Counted from the first letter of the stretch, positions 21,250 to 32,149 are shown. The stretch: 64,000 bases of DNA from Symbiodinium kawagutii (GCA_009767595.1 VSDK01010679.1:442600-506599); one strand, 5' to 3'. Notes: generated from the sequence alone by a model not told the origin. A program made the numbers and translations.

Positions 21250-21340
21250 TGTTGTGAGTAAATATACAGTATATATGTATATATATAAAAATAAATAAAT
21301 AAATAAATCAATAAATATAAATATATATATATATTATAAT
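21250..21340. repeat. AT-rich microsatellite
   Basis: TATATATG and AAATAAATAAATAAATC runs followed by ATATATATATATATT. Confidence 0.85.
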
Positions 21341-21930
21341 CATTAATAAAAAAATTGAAAGGCTTGAGTGGCAGTGGTGATATGCAATGGCACAGCTATG
21401 CCCTGCACCGCATGTGGGTTACATACAGGGTTACCCGATGTGTTGACAGTGCTCACTTAAGGTTGCCAACAGCCAACAGCATTCTTGGCTTGCAAAAGGT
21501 CTCAAGAGATTGAGTGCTGACCCAATGACCCTATCACCAAAAATGGATAAAGGTTCGTCCGCTATGAAGATTCCGGCACAGATTCCTATGAACCACCGGA
21601 TGACCCTCCCCTTTTACTTGGTGATAAGCAATGGTATGGCTGATGGTCCCAAATACTTGATGGTTCAGACGGGTCAACTACTGTTTAAGTAACGCCTATT
21701 ATTGATAATTTTCAACCATACACAACAGTAATATGATATTACAAAGCTGCTACTGCCGGTAGGAATGGATGGTAACAACTGTACAGTAAGCAATAGTGAT
21801 GTATCTACATGATAGCTTATATTATGCAAATAAATCTTTGTGTCGGCGGCTAGACTCTGCTGGACACATCGCACTCATCACACTAACCAGTTCGATGCTG
21901 TCACCCAACAACGCATTGCGATGCTGTCAC

Positions 21931-21989
21931 CTTCGGCCCTGTCAGTGGTCCCGCTGTGGAAGGAGGTGCCTCGCCCCGGAGACCAGGTG
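21931..21989 (-). CDS. Candidate 59-bp exon
   Basis: Bounded by CATCACAG (acceptor) and CCGAAG|GTGACA (donor). Reads APGLRGEAPPSTAGPLTGPK, Ala/Pro/Gly-rich like neighbouring exons. One minus frame stays open beyond the donor (VTASQCVVG). Very short, so its support rests on the paired splice signals. Confidence 0.35.
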
Positions 21990-22029
21990 CTGTGATGGCA
22001 ATGGTTCCCTGGTGGTTACTGGTGGCGTT

Positions 22030-23090
22030 TGATGATGGATACTCGTGTTGAATGAGTTCATCAGTTTGTCAACCTGAGAGACTTTGTTGCCTTCAATCTA
22101 TAATGTGTTGACAAGAAACTATGTGGAACCAGTCCTGTGATAACCCCTGAAAATGCACATATATTGATATACTATGTATATATGCACATATCCAAAACCA
22201 TCCTCGTCACTGTCTCTGCATCTAATCTTGTTGCCGTGAATAGTCAGTACTGGTGATTATCATTGTGTTGACACCACGGCTACAGCTTTATGAACTGAGA
22301 ACCATGACTTGTTAGGTAGTGGGACTTGTCATTACAATCTGGGCCGGGGCTTCAACATTAAAAAACCAACCCGGTGGGTTTACCAAAGAGTGTAGCCCCA
22401 CCCCACATGTCATACGTCATTGGGCAACCCCTCCACCGGTTCAGCTTCATTCATGTACAGGTTGATACCAGGGTGTATGGTGTGGAGTTTATCATCCCAT
22501 ATTGGGTATCATCATGTCAATGGTTGGTCCAAGTGATTCAATCCAATTATCATTGTTTGGCATCGGAATAGCCACCGTGTGCTGTAAGTATGACCAAGAG
22601 TGCTTGGATGCTTCGTTGACCTTTTTCTGAGCTGGATTGTCTAGGCTAGAGTGAAACGGTTGGTCCTTGAACCAAGCAGTTTACTTGAGAAACCTCGGAA
22701 ATGTGTATGTATAAAAAGACGTGTTTCAGTCAGTAAACCAGCCATTTGGGGTACCCCCAATTGGAGAAACCGGCCACATGTCGGCTCAAATTTCATACGT
22801 GGACTACAACTGTGCGGCACCTCGTTGGAGATTGCTGTACTTCAAAGTAGTGATGTGTTTTCCCCATGGGAAAAATTGTAATAGTGGCACTATGAATTTC
22901 CAAACAAATCCCAAATTTTTGGAGATTGCTGTTCCAACAGCGAGAAAGCATCATTCCACTTGTCAAGCATCGCCGCTCGATCATGGTCATTGTTCAGTTT
23001 TATGCAGCAGTCATGAGCCATGACCTCCACAAGCCATCACACATCATCAACACGATTACCTCCAAGCCATCGGATGAATTTGGATAAATG
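22030..23090. other. Spacer with decayed family B arms
   Basis: Family B-like arms appear at about 22688-22780 (ACTTGAGAAACC ... GGGGTACCCCCAATTGGAGAAACC). The remaining frames on both strands are short and unconvincing. Confidence 0.35.
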
Positions 23091-23095
23091 GCAGT

Positions 23096-23400
23096 GGGTC
23101 AGTTCAACCTGTACCCCTGGTTCCCCTTTCATGAACCAGCAAGTTGTCCATATAGTTTTGTTGGTGAACTCATCCCCCATGAACGTTGGTTGCCCATGAT
23201 TGGTTGGTTAGAACCCCTTATTATTGGTTGTTTCATTACACATCTAAAGAAACCTGATTGGTGGGCTAGAACCCCATATCATTGGTTGGTTGGTTAATTA
23301 CTTAACCAAATCATTATTGGTGGGTTAGAACCCCTTATTATTCATGTTTCATTACCACTTAACCATATTAACCGGCTCAACCATGCTCAACCCATCACCA
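23096..23400 (+). repeat. Diverged family A start followed by TTGGTTGGTTAGAACCCC repeats
   Basis: Begins GGCAGTGGGTCAGTTCAACC and CTGTACCCCTGGTTCCCC like family A. It then runs into reiterated TTATTGGTTGGTTAGAACCCC units, and no matching right end with a target duplication is visible. Possibly a rearranged or expanded copy. Confidence 0.5.
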
Positions 23401-23461
23401 ACTCATCACCCATGGCTTCGCCATGGATTGGAAACCCTGCAGCAGCTCGGGGCGGCCTCAC

Positions 23462-23525
23462 CGCCGCCAGGCTCCTCCCCTCCCTGGCGTTGCCACGGGG
23501 GATCTCACAACGGCGAGTGCAGGAT
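23462..23525 (-). CDS. Candidate 64-bp exon
   Basis: Bounded by TTTACAG (acceptor) and CGGCG|GTGAGG (donor). Reads DPALAVVRSPVATPGRGGAW. Both splice signals are strong and the composition (Ala, Pro, Gly, Val) matches other exons. Another minus frame (AVRPPRAAAGFPIHGEAMG) is open across the island, so the frame is tentative. Confidence 0.37.
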
Positions 23526-23599
23526 CTGTAAACTGCCAGGGTACCCGCAACCATTTACTTGTCGTTGGGGCATGGATTTGCTTGACTGGTAAAATGGTT

Positions 23600-24270
23600 G
23601 CTTAATGGTCAACCAAAATTGGGATAATAGCCAACAATACTAGGGTTACTAGGGGATATACCAACATTTCTTACCACGAATATAAGTTTAAAAGGATACC
23701 AAACATCAATACGCTGGCAAAGAATGGCATAGCAGCAGTACTATAGGTTTATTAGCACCAATGATGGTATGTTTAAGGAGGATTACACAGAATAGTTGTT
23801 ATAAGCAGCAAGAATACGATAAACCTACGGATAAGGTGTTTGATTGGAAAAACTGTTTAGTGGGATGAACAGCAACGATGAACATAGAATTAGCTGTTTA
23901 GCGAAATGAACCAAAGAAGAGAAATCAACAAATAAGCAATGAAACAATTTGTTGATATCACATCAATAAGGGGATAAAAAACAATCAGTGTAGTTTATTT
24001 GATAATATTTGATACAAATGGTGAAGTGAAACCTATCAGTGACGGGGGAACCACCTGCCGCCAACCAACCACCAAAGGATTGCATAACATACTTTGCCAA
24101 GTAGTATGGCAGTTGATTGTTGGTGATACACACCAGTTGTGTTTTGGTAGTTGATGCCTCGATGGTCGGTTGTCTTTACCAGTTTCATCCCTAGGTCGCG
24201 GTGGCTAGCCGTTGATTTCTTCCAGCATGATAAAAGACTGATGGTAGATCCTAATATGAAAACACACCAC
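23600..24270. other. AT-rich spacer, nothing recognised
   Basis: No coding signal or repeat family apart from ATGAACAGCAACGATGAAC-like short reiterations near 23860-23910. Confidence 0.4.
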
Positions 24271-24277
24271 ATATTCT

Positions 24278-24379
24278 GGTTGGTGGTTTCAACCCCCATG
24301 CAAAGTATGCGCAAGTCAACCATCCATTTGTTAATAATAGTTCCTAGGGAACATCAAAAATGTAAGTCAAACCACCAAC
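24278..24379. repeat. Family D inverted-repeat element, copy D2
   Basis: Starts GGTTGGTGGTTTCAACCCC and ends GTAAGTCAAACCACCAAC. Internal AAGTCAACCATCCATTTGTT and TTCCTAGGGAACATC agree with other copies. Confidence 0.6.
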
Positions 24380-24521
24380 TAGTTAATGATGAACGGTTGA
24401 CTGCTACACTACTCTGCAAATGCTTTACCGTTTAAAACCACCAATCAGTATTCCTTGCTAAATCACCTGCTACATGTGGCAATCTTCTCGGGGTGGTCTA
24501 TGGATCTCGCATGGGAATCAC

Positions 24522-24676
24522 CTGGCACCTGGTAGGTGGCCATCCTCTGGCTTGGAGGTCACCGAAGTCTGCAGCCACCCATCACCAAGAACAACGGCGC
24601 CACCCTTATAGCACCCAACCAGGGTATCCCAAGGGCACAGCCATGCTGCCGCAGCTGCCACGATTTTTGACGGGGC
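24522..24676 (-). CDS. Candidate 155-bp exon
   Basis: Bounded by GGCTATAG (acceptor) and GCCAG|GTGATT (donor). The minus frame reads APSKIVAAAAAWLCPWDTLV, GCYKGGAVVLGDGWLQTSV and TSKPEDGHLPGA. It is one of the longer, more globular-looking segments. The ATG-started minus frame over this island (ending SMAVPLGYPGWVL) hits a stop inside it. Product unknown. Confidence 0.45.
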
Positions 24677-25117
24677 CTATAGCCAGCCCGCAGTGGCCTG
24701 GGTTTCCTGTTGGAGCGGGCGGACTCAGCTGAATGCCGCCGTCCAATAACACTAACAGTCTCGGGAGCTGATGGAAAGGCAGATTGTGGAGAGAACCAGC
24801 GAAAGAACCTTGATTAGTCTGGCGGACCCCACGATTCACGCTTTTATTCATCATCCAGGCTTGCTTAGTTTGAGAAAACACAAGAAATCAGTCAAGGCTG
24901 TCTCCTATATCATCATGTTATCATCTCCTATGTGCAATGGTTGACAGTGAAATCTTAGGATGGCGGACCTGACAATTGCTGATGCGAGCCTTTGCCACAA
25001 CCTCTGCCATACAAACAACATGTTTGAAACACTCGAAATTGCCCGTGTGGTCTAACGTCTGGAAACTGATTCTAAAGGACTCTCACGGCAAGTGGTCGAG
25101 AACAGTAACGGGGATGT

Positions 25118-25232
25118 GGCTGTGGGTCAAAACCCTGTACCCTCCCTGGTTCCCCTATCCTTAACCATTCTTTCCCTTATGATTCTTGGGGATTATCCTC
25201 CATTATTGGTTGGTGAATATTGACCTATAGCC
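25118..25232 (+). mobile_element. Family A TIR element, copy A7 (TSD ATGT)
   Basis: Starts GGCTGTGGGTCAAAACCC and ends AATATTGACCTATAGCC. Flanked by ATGT at 25114-25117 and 25233-25236. Confidence 0.9.
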
Positions 25233-25239
25233 ATGTTGC

Positions 25240-25850
25240 TTAAAGAAAACAAGCAGCTGAGGCTAGCGAGCATGACAATCATCACTGTCTGTACTGTGGC
25301 CCGTTTCGATCTCCCGAGGCCAACGTGTCGACTCGCAAAAAGCAGCTGAGGCTACGTGCTGTTTGGTCCTAGGAATGAAATGCCGGACCACAAAGTAAAG
25401 TAAAAAAGTGATCAAACTCATGATAGTGAATGATAGAGAATGATAGTGTTCTTGTATGATCTGTGTCTATGTGTACAGACATTTAATTCAATAAATATGT
25501 AGATTCTAGATATGCCATTCACACATAAATTGGCTGATGTCAAAAGCAAAGAGAAAAAAACACCTGCGAAGTGCAGCGACGCACACCCAAAAAGTGACTG
25601 AAGATTCTCAAAAAATCAAGGCCAGCTGCCTGTAATGAGGCGCAGCATGATTTTTCATACTCGCACCTCACATTAGCCAGCAACTGAAAATTGACTTTGA
25701 TTCGTGAGGAGGAGATTTTGCATCCGAATTTGTCTCAGGACAATCGTTCAGGGTATCACCTGGTGAGATGCAGCACATGGAGTCATGTTGGTTCATCCTC
25801 TGGCAGTTCTAGATCAGTCACAGATAGAGAGCAGTGGCTTTGTCGGCCTA
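25240..25850. other. Spacer, no supported gene
   Basis: A short direct repeat, AAGCAGCTGAGGCTA, occurs at about 25250 and 25341. Short open frames only. Confidence 0.4.
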
Positions 25851-25853
25851 CAT

Positions 25854-25962
25854 GGTGGTTTCTCAAAACAGCAAAACCCCAAACATGGTTGGTTTACGAC
25901 TTTACTATATAAATCAATAGCGGATGATAACTGTGGGGTCCCCTGTGGCTTGAGAAATCACC
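25854..25962. mobile_element. Family B TIR element, copy B7
   Basis: Starts GGTGGTTTCTCAAAACAGC and ends CCTGTGGCTTGAGAAATCACC. Internal AAACATGGTTGGTTTACG matches the family. No convincing target duplication (left ACAT, right AACT). Confidence 0.65.
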
Positions 25963-26006
25963 AACTAGCAGCCGTTTAACAATGGTTGGCGCTTATTTCC
26001 ACCTAT

Positions 26007-26127
26007 GGCTATAGGTCAATATTAACCAACCAATAATGGATGATAATCCCCAAGAAGCCCAAGAATCAGAAGGGAAACAATGGTCAAGGATAGGGGAACC
26101 AGGGGTACAGGGTTTTGACCCACAGCC
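26007..26127 (-). mobile_element. Family A TIR element, copy A8 (TSD CTAT)
   Basis: Reverse orientation. Starts GGCTATAGGTCAATATTAACC and ends GGGTTTTGACCCACAGCC. Flanked by CTAT at 26003-26006 and 26128-26131, the only family A duplication that does not fit ANNT. Confidence 0.9.
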
Positions 26128-26249
26128 CTATCATTCGCCATTACCAAAGTGTGAGCTCCTCAAGCCCCAAATAATATGGGGCCATCGCCGGCCATCGGAA
26201 GGACCACTGATGACTCGATCGGCCAGTGACACTTGTAAGGCTGGATCGA

Positions 26250-26900
26250 TATGGATGTTTCTGAGAATAGGGAACCCAAACAATGGTTGGTTTGTCAATA
26301 TATATGGAAAAATACCTCTGATTTGGAAAACCCCAATATGAATAAACCGCCCAGATTTGGGACGCTTGAGCGGGACCTTATCGTTGATGAGGTTGAATAA
26401 ACCAAGATAAGTCACAAAATCGCTAAGGCAAACTGGGGGGTAGTTCATTAATATGGATCTCTAATTACTGCATTTATCACCTATTAGCCATGAATACTAG
26501 TTGATTAACCATTGCTAATCTTCAATGATCAATAACAATCAATGACCATTACTAAGTATTGATAATCATGAAGCATCAGTAATGACCATTGACTAACCAT
26601 CAATAACCACTCACAACCTCCTGTCTTACTTCAAGAACCAATGCAACGATCGGGTCAAATCTAGGCCTGGCGGATGCGTATCCCGGAATGGACATAAAAT
26701 AAATCCATCCAGTCGTCCCTTCTGAAACAACAAGGAATTGCAAATAATGGTTAATCAATGGTTGTTATATAATACCAATAATAATTATTGTTAATCAATG
26801 GTTGTTAATCAATCTTACTTCAAGCAAATTATGTAAATAGTGGATTATACTGACTGGTGATTCGTTGTTAGTGACCCTTGCAGTTCGCCCAGTTCATCCT
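26250..26900. other. Spacer with a decayed family B copy and AACCATTA reiterations
   Basis: A family B remnant lies at about 26258-26340 (GATGTTTCTGAGAATAGGGAACCC). 26470-26620 is saturated with AACCATTG/CAATGACCATT-like words. No exon. Confidence 0.4.
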
Positions 26901-26911
26901 GAACGGTTCAC

Positions 26912-27031
26912 AGGTCTTGAACCACGGGGGGCACCCACATAGCCCCGGCCGCCTCTGGGAGCGTCACCTTGGTCCACCAGAACTGGCCCTCCCGGTGCAG
27001 CCCCTGCTCTGAAGAGGTGCAAGGGCTGTAC
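26912..27031 (-). CDS. Candidate exon, Gly/Pro/Arg-rich
   Basis: After a CTCCCAG acceptor the minus frame reads VQPLHLFRAGAAPGGPVLVD and then QGDAPRGGRGYVGAPRGSRP. A GTGAAC donor follows. A second minus frame is open over the whole island (QQVEAPAGAIAARSFEQLQP ... EGQFWWTKVTLPEAAGAMWV), so frame choice is uncertain, but both favour the minus strand. Confidence 0.42.
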
Positions 27032-27119
27032 CTGGGAGTTGGTTGAAGCTGCTCGAAGCTGCGAGCGGCTATGGCCCCTGCTGGTGCTTCAACTTGCTGC
27101 AACTGGCGCGTGTTCACAT

Positions 27120-27650
27120 GAAACTGGTGCGTGTTCGCATGAGATGAGTTATGAAAGATGATGGTGAATGTTGAGAATCTACTTGATACTTATCATTCAG
27201 GCTTTGATGATGGTTGATTACTGTCAGGGGTAGTTATGACAATTTATTTATGGGGTATGATTCGGTATGATTGTGTTGTTGTTGCTCGTGAATGATCGAT
27301 GCTGATGCTAATAGACCGCGAATACTAGGTGATAATGATTGATGATGAATTTTGATACTGGGTGATGAAGATTTTGCGGCAAAGCAATTAAGTAGTGATA
27401 TGCTTATTTCTGGCACACCATGGTTGATGATGGTTTCCGATGGTTGTCAACGGTTTATATATTGTGATTGGTGATATATAACGATGACTATTGATGTCGA
27501 ATGTCCGTTGATAGTGGTTCATCATGGTTGATTGTCCTGATGGCCACTAGTCGTGGTTGTACAATCATGCTTGATGATGGGTTTCAATGGAAGACGTTGG
27601 TCCAATGATGTCTCGAAATGTTTGTTCATGGTTCGTACTTCTTCATCATG
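27120..27650. other. Spacer of GATGATGGTTGATG reiterations
   Basis: Loose short repeats only, no exon or inverted-repeat element. Confidence 0.45.
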
Positions 27651-27960
27651 TTTGATCTCAGGTTGCATGGCGGTATAGCTTGTGTTGCTATGGTGATAAC
27701 ATGTGAGCTTGTCCAAGGCCATGGTGTACCCGTCGAGTTGGTTGGTTCCCCTATAGCTACAATGGATATGAACAGCTGGGTGGTTGGCACCACAGGGCGC
27801 ATGGTCGCTGGATGCTGTGGATACGCTGTTCCGATCAATGACTTAACTGTTGGGATGTTGAGATGGCTCGCCCTGGCCGTGGGTTTACCCAGCTTACAGC
27901 TGCACCAACCGATCCGCCCAAGGTACAGGGCATGCACCTTCAAAGGGACAAAGTCGGGAC
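27618..27960. other. Island open on both strands, strand unresolved
   Basis: A plus frame (starting MFVHGSYFFIMFDLRLHGGI) is open for 152 codons to 28076. A minus frame (ending NLRSNMMKKYEP) is open for 105 codons. The plus frame carries ALAVGLPSLQLHQPIRPRYR. Neither shows a recognisable motif or a full set of splice signals. Confidence 0.3.
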
Positions 27961-28018
27961 AGCCGGGCGCCGTCCGCAGCCGTGCCTTTCACCTTTTTGC
28001 CACAGCTGATCGACTTAC

Positions 28019-28103
28019 CTCACAGCGACCCACCAGGGGCTGGTGGTGGCCCGGCATGGTGGAGTGGCTGGGCTGACAAGGAAGGTCAGCAATGCCCTCC
28101 AGT
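28019..28103 (-). CDS. Candidate exon with consensus donor
   Basis: The island ends in GCTGTGAG|GTAAGT, the strongest donor consensus in the window, on the minus strand. Upstream of it the frames read LEGIADLPCQPSHSTMPGHH or WRALLTFLVSPATPPCRATT. A CAG acceptor lies at about 28104-28106. The strength of the donor is the main argument. Confidence 0.4.
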
Positions 28104-28352
28104 CTGCTTTGGCAGCGATAGAAGCAAGACATGCCAGTTGATCAACGAGAAAGAGTATACTTAGTTATTGCAAAGTATTCGATGCAGTTGATAGTTGATA
28201 TCAGCATAATAAACATATCCTGCACTAGGCGAGTTGTGCTGTCAACATGCGCTGCGCTATGCTGTGCTACCAGCAAGCAGGGATCCCAGCTTTTGCTTGG
28301 GGTTGGCATCAAGGGAGCATGGGAACCTGGTTAATAAGCCATCTGACTATGG

Positions 28353-28416
28353 TTCTACGTACCATAACTAGTTGTTAGCCTAGCTTCTACGTACCATAAC
28401 TAGTTGTTAGCCTAGC
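28353..28416. repeat. 32-bp tandem duplication
   Basis: Two identical copies of a 32-bp unit beginning TTCTACGTACCATAACTAG and ending TTAGCCTAGC. Confidence 0.9.
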
Positions 28417-28504
28417 TATAAACCAACTTGGCAAACGAAGGGGCCCCACCTTGTATGACCCAGAGCCATATCAGCCACCATCCGAACCCTTGAGCTGAGG
28501 TACT

Positions 28505-28584
28505 GCAGAGGTACTTGAAGGACGGCAAGCGGTTAGCCATCGCAGCCTGATAGAGTTCATCGAAAGCCGTGGCCAGGAGCGTGC
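28505..28584 (-). CDS. Candidate exon, unknown product
   Basis: After a TTAAATCAG acceptor the minus frame reads TLLATAFDELYQAAMANRLP and then SFKYLCSTSAQGFG. It looks like ordinary helical protein sequence. The ATG-started minus frame through the same bases (MAIYFTINLPSWNS) is a shadow extending into repeat sequence. Not recognised. Confidence 0.42.
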
Positions 28585-28589
28585 CTGAT

Positions 28590-28752
28590 TTAATTGATGG
28601 TTAATGATGGGTAATTTGATGGTAAATTGATGGCAAATTGATGGTAAATTGATGGTTAAATAGATGTCTGATGAATTCCAGCTGGGTAAATTGATGGTGA
28701 AATAGATGGCCAAAAAATTCTAGCTGGGAAAATTGATGGTCAATTGATGGCC
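28590..28752. repeat. Diverged 11-12-bp tandem repeat
   Basis: Reiterated TTGATGGTAAA / TTGATGGCAAA words, with a larger duplication carrying TTCCAGCTGGGTAAATTGATGG and TTCTAGCTGGGAAAATTGATGG. Confidence 0.75.
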
Positions 28753-28861
28753 CATAATGTCAGTGATAGTTTCATGGTAGTTGACAATCGTCAAATAATG
28801 GCTAATCACAGAGACAGATCCAACAAAACTTGTTGGCAAAAAACAATGTACTGCCATTTGC

Positions 28862-28991
28862 ATTGCTACAGTACTCCTACTCCTGCTACTGCTACTCCTA
28901 CTCCTGCTACTACTACCACTACCACTACCACTACCACTACCACTACTAGTACTAGTACTAGTACTAGTACTAGTACTACTACTACTACTAG

Positions 28992-29047
<56 letters not shown>
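28862..29047. repeat. CTA/CCA trinucleotide tract abutting the gap
   Basis: TACTCCTGCTACTGC, then ACTACC and ACTAGT runs, then pure ACT repeats to the assembly gap. The Thr/Ser-rich and Val-rich frames across it are not proteins. Confidence 0.95.
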
Positions 29048-29204
29048 NNNNNNNNNNNNNNNNNNNNNNNNNNNNNNNNNNNNNNNNNNNNNNNNNNNNN
29101 NNNNNNNNNNNNNNNNNNNNNNNNNNNNNNNNNNNNNNNNNNNNNNNNNNNNNNNNNNNNNNNNNNNNNNNNNNNNNNNNNNNNNNNNNNNNNNNNNNNN
29201 NNNN
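29048..29204. other. Assembly gap (157 N)
   Basis: A run of N between two different trinucleotide tracts. The true length may differ from 157. Confidence 1.
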
Positions 29205-29324
29205 CCTGCGCCTGCGCCGTCGGCTGCTGCTGCTGCTGATGCTGCTACTGCTGCTACTGCTACTGCAAATACTTGTGCAAACGACTAATGGAACAGCACT
29301 GTCGACGGCGACAACAACAACAGC

Positions 29325-29359
<35 letters not shown>

Positions 29360-29375
29360 GAACAACAAGAACAAG
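29205..29375. repeat. CTG/CTA then CAA trinucleotide tracts
   Basis: CTGCTGCTGCTGATGCTGCTA right after the gap (cited by position), then a CAA/ACA tract at about 29305-29366. Confidence 0.9.
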
Positions 29376-30730
29376 AGCGACAATGACAGTACAATTAGCA
29401 ACGCGCACAAAAGCCACAACCACGCAAACAGTTTTACAATTGATAGTAGCAGCATAAACATCCATACAGTTGAAGACGTCTGTCATCTGCAAACACTACG
29501 TGAGGCCACATGAACGGAATCCATCCACAAATGTTGCGATCAACGCTGCACACTTCCACGCCTGTCTTTCTGCAGGCGACATCTTCATGTAAAGAAAAGA
29601 TCTCTCGTCAGACGGCTGAAAAACCTGCGCATCGTTGGGCAAAGGCTGTTGGTGAGTGATGAATGGTTAACCTCTGGTGACTAATGATTAATGGATATCA
29701 ATCAATGGTCATTAATCACCAGTGAATGAGTTGAAAGTTTATCCGCTTCATCCACAGGATGTTGAGTCATCGCTGCGGGAGGTCATTCTAAATTAGGTCA
29801 GAGGCATCAGCTTTGAGAATTCATCACTGTCCGTTCTATCTGCTTGTTGTTGTACAAGGTGGGTAAACTCAACCAGTTCAGTGCAAGGAAAAAACTAGGG
29901 CCGAAGTAGAAAGCACGCAGTTGAGTACTTTTTCTATGCCTATTCTTGTGAATTATTGCAGTTGCTGTCGTTTGGTTAGCTTCGGACTCCATGTTCAAGG
30001 GGCACCAAATAAGAAAACTACGACTGCAGGTGTAATCCAAACTCAGAACAAACAACGAAGATTATGTAAGGGCGACCAGTGGCAACATTTTACACTGAGA
30101 GATAGAGCAAAAAATCACTTTTAGAACCTTGATGGAAGTAGATTGTAAGCCAGTTGAAGAAAACCCAACCTAAAAACAAAAAAAGAGAGTCCTGGTCAAC
30201 CTCGAAGAGCCAGAAGGTCCCCCTTGAACTGTATGCAACTGTTTCGCAGGTCCAATCGGTCCAATCCCCAGAAAGTGCCTGGAGGTCTGCAAAACAAACG
30301 TAGCCTCAAAGATCCCTGAAGTATCTGAGAATGGTTGTGCTTATCCCGGGGTCTCTGTGACTACTCAGCCTGTCCGGTATTCATCCATCCTTGCTCGAGC
30401 CAACAACCTCCAAGATCCGATACGACGATAGTTTGTGTCTGTTTCGCCCGCCATCCAATTATGTAAAAATGACCAAAAGTGTAGTTTCGTAGCTTTGCAT
30501 AAGGGCCATCTGGATAAGTTCATAGTTGCTGTACATCCAGTACCGTATCATACACTTCCTGCCACGGAAACCTCTGTATTTTCAGCCACTCAGTTGACAG
30601 CCCACGATACCTCCAGAATGGGCTGGATTTTCAGGGCTCAAGCATGATTAATCGCTATCATGCATTCTTACCCATGTCAGCTGGTGTAAAAACATTTAGC
30701 CTGTATCAGCCAAAACTGCGCATCGACGGC
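29376..30730. other. Non-coding stretch, no supported gene
   Basis: Short frames on both strands without splice or family support (for example plus 30435-30647). No inverted-repeat element recognised. Confidence 0.35.
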
Positions 30731-30738
30731 GACCCACC

Positions 30739-30885
30739 TCGATGTCCACCCGACGTCCACGCGGACCCAACTGTAACCGACACACTTCCAGGCCACTGCC
30801 GAACCTCGTTGCCAGCTGTCGCATCAGTGGTTCGCTTGGTTCGCGTCCCCAGCAGTCCGTGATTCCCCCAAGCTACCTGCTATAG
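30739..30885 (-). CDS. Candidate exon, Arg-rich
   Basis: Two minus frames are open after an ATAGCAG acceptor. One reads EPLMRQLATRFGSGLEVCRL and then QLGPRGRRVDIE. The other reads TRTKRTTDATAGNEVRQWPG. A GACATCGAG|GTGGGT donor is present at about 30739-30745. The first is more protein-like. Product unknown. Confidence 0.4.
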
Positions 30886-30959
30886 TTGGGGGAGTTGAGC
30901 AGATGTATTGTTAACTAATATTTGTTAATTGATAAATTTAAGGTTACAGTAAGGTTGTC

Positions 30960-31125
30960 AATTGATCAATTTGCCTAAGGGACTTCCCCATCAGTATCCA
31001 TTATTTTCACTATTGGTTATCCCCCATAAATTGGTCAATTTAAGATTGACCCATGGCCATATATAGCTGGTATATAGTTGCTAGTTGTTATCCCCTATTA
31101 TCAACCATATAACCAGCTAGTTAAA
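30960..31125 (+). repeat. Family A remnant and GCTAGTTGTTATCCCC block
   Basis: Ends in AAGATTGACCCATGGCC (31042-31058), a family A right end, without a clear left end. It is followed by ATATAGCTGGTATATAGTTGC and TTGTTATCCCCTATTATC, the same block found inside copy A6. Confidence 0.6.
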
Positions 31126-31154
31126 CCATTAGTTGGTTGCAAAGATAATGGACC

Positions 31155-31315
31155 ACTTATGGACTTCACCCAAAATTGCTGAAGATCAGCAGTCTGCTTG
31201 GCCAAGCAACGGATGCCGCTTGCCTTGGGAGGAGTGCCAAGCGCATACCTGGTCGCTGGCTTCGCCACGGTGGTCTCCGGAAGTGCTTGCAAGCAACGTA
31301 GCGCCATGATCCACC
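31155..31315 (-). CDS. Candidate exon, unknown product
   Basis: Three minus frames are open, which is typical of a GC-rich exon. The most protein-like reads IMALRCLQALPETTVAKPAT, then RYALGTPPKASGIRCLAKQT and ADLQQFWVKS. An internal GACCAG|GTATGC donor would end a shorter exon. Not recognised. Confidence 0.4.
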
Positions 31316-31329
31316 ACTGGCCATGCAAA

Positions 31330-31450
31330 TGAGGCATTTATTAGCCACTATTAGCCATGATCATCAGCCATTACTGGCCATGATTAGCTATGATCAACTA
31401 TGACTATTAGCTATATTAGCCATGATGAGCATTATTAGCCATGATTCAGT
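31330..31450. repeat. ATTAGCCATGAT reiterations
   Basis: About nine loose copies of TATTAGCCATGATCA-like words. Confidence 0.7.
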
Positions 31451-31993
31451 ACCACCATTCTGAGCCAGAAAATGAGGATTTACCACAAGCCGATCATAAT
31501 CACCCTTGTGAGCAGAATGGATACGTTCCTATGATTGACAATAAATGCATCAGAAATGGAGTAAGTATCACTGTGGTTGGCCGTCATACCCATTTGCACA
31601 CCAGAAATGTTGCAAAGTGCAAACATGACGGATGTGCTCAACAAAACTTGAATTATACATCCTCTCAAAGTCAATAACAACCATCCATTGTCAAAGTCTT
31701 CAGGCTTCAAATTCAAAATCTCAACATCTGCCAACCAGGGGTCAATGTGATTCTGGCTACCACCAACCTATTTCAAAATAGTTTCTGACTGATCGTGAAA
31801 AGGTATCACCACACCGTTGTCAGAGAACGATTCTGATCCGTTGATCTCTAAATAACCATTAGCAACCACTCATCAAGGATATTCAAGGATCAATACTCCA
31901 TCAATAGCCAATATATGAACCCATCATTTACATTATATAATCATCATCATCATACCATTAGATCCCTCATTCTTAACCATGAAAACTGGTCAC

Positions 31994-32126
31994 CTTTGGG
32001 GCCCCAAGTCCTGGGAGATGACAGCGCATCCGGAGGTGCTCTCTTCATCAAGGCGTGCCAGAGCTCATAGGCTTGCCAGGGGGAAATCCGTGAGCCTCGC
32101 GCCGCGCGCCGCGCGACACATCGGAT
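31994..32126 (-). CDS. Candidate 133-bp exon, unknown product
   Basis: Bounded by CCTGATCAG (acceptor) and CCCAAAG|GTGACC (donor). Reads IRCVARRAARGSRISPWQAY, then ELWHALMKRAPPDALSSPRT and WGPK (44 codons plus one base). Good splice signals and protein-like composition make it one of the better candidates. Not recognised. Confidence 0.5.
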
Positions 32127-32149
32127 CTGATCAGGTGATGGCTGGTGCT

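Noticed and set aside
6807-26127. Reading family A copies as regulatory or tRNA-like elements because of conserved internal words
   Set aside because: Precise flanking duplications and terminal inverted repeats explain them better as inserted elements. No cloverleaf or A/B box could be drawn.
25650-26340. Plus frames at 25691-26341 as genes
   Set aside because: They run through family A copy A8 and family B copies, and their open length depends on element sequence.
27618-28076. 152-codon plus frame as a definite gene
   Set aside because: The longest non-repeat plus frame, but a minus frame is open across much of it and the strongest donor consensus in the area (28013-28019) is on the minus strand. 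Kept only as an unresolved island.
28744-29492. 237-codon Thr/Ser-rich plus frame and 208-codon Val-rich minus frame
   Set aside because: Built from trinucleotide repeats and bridged through the run of N.
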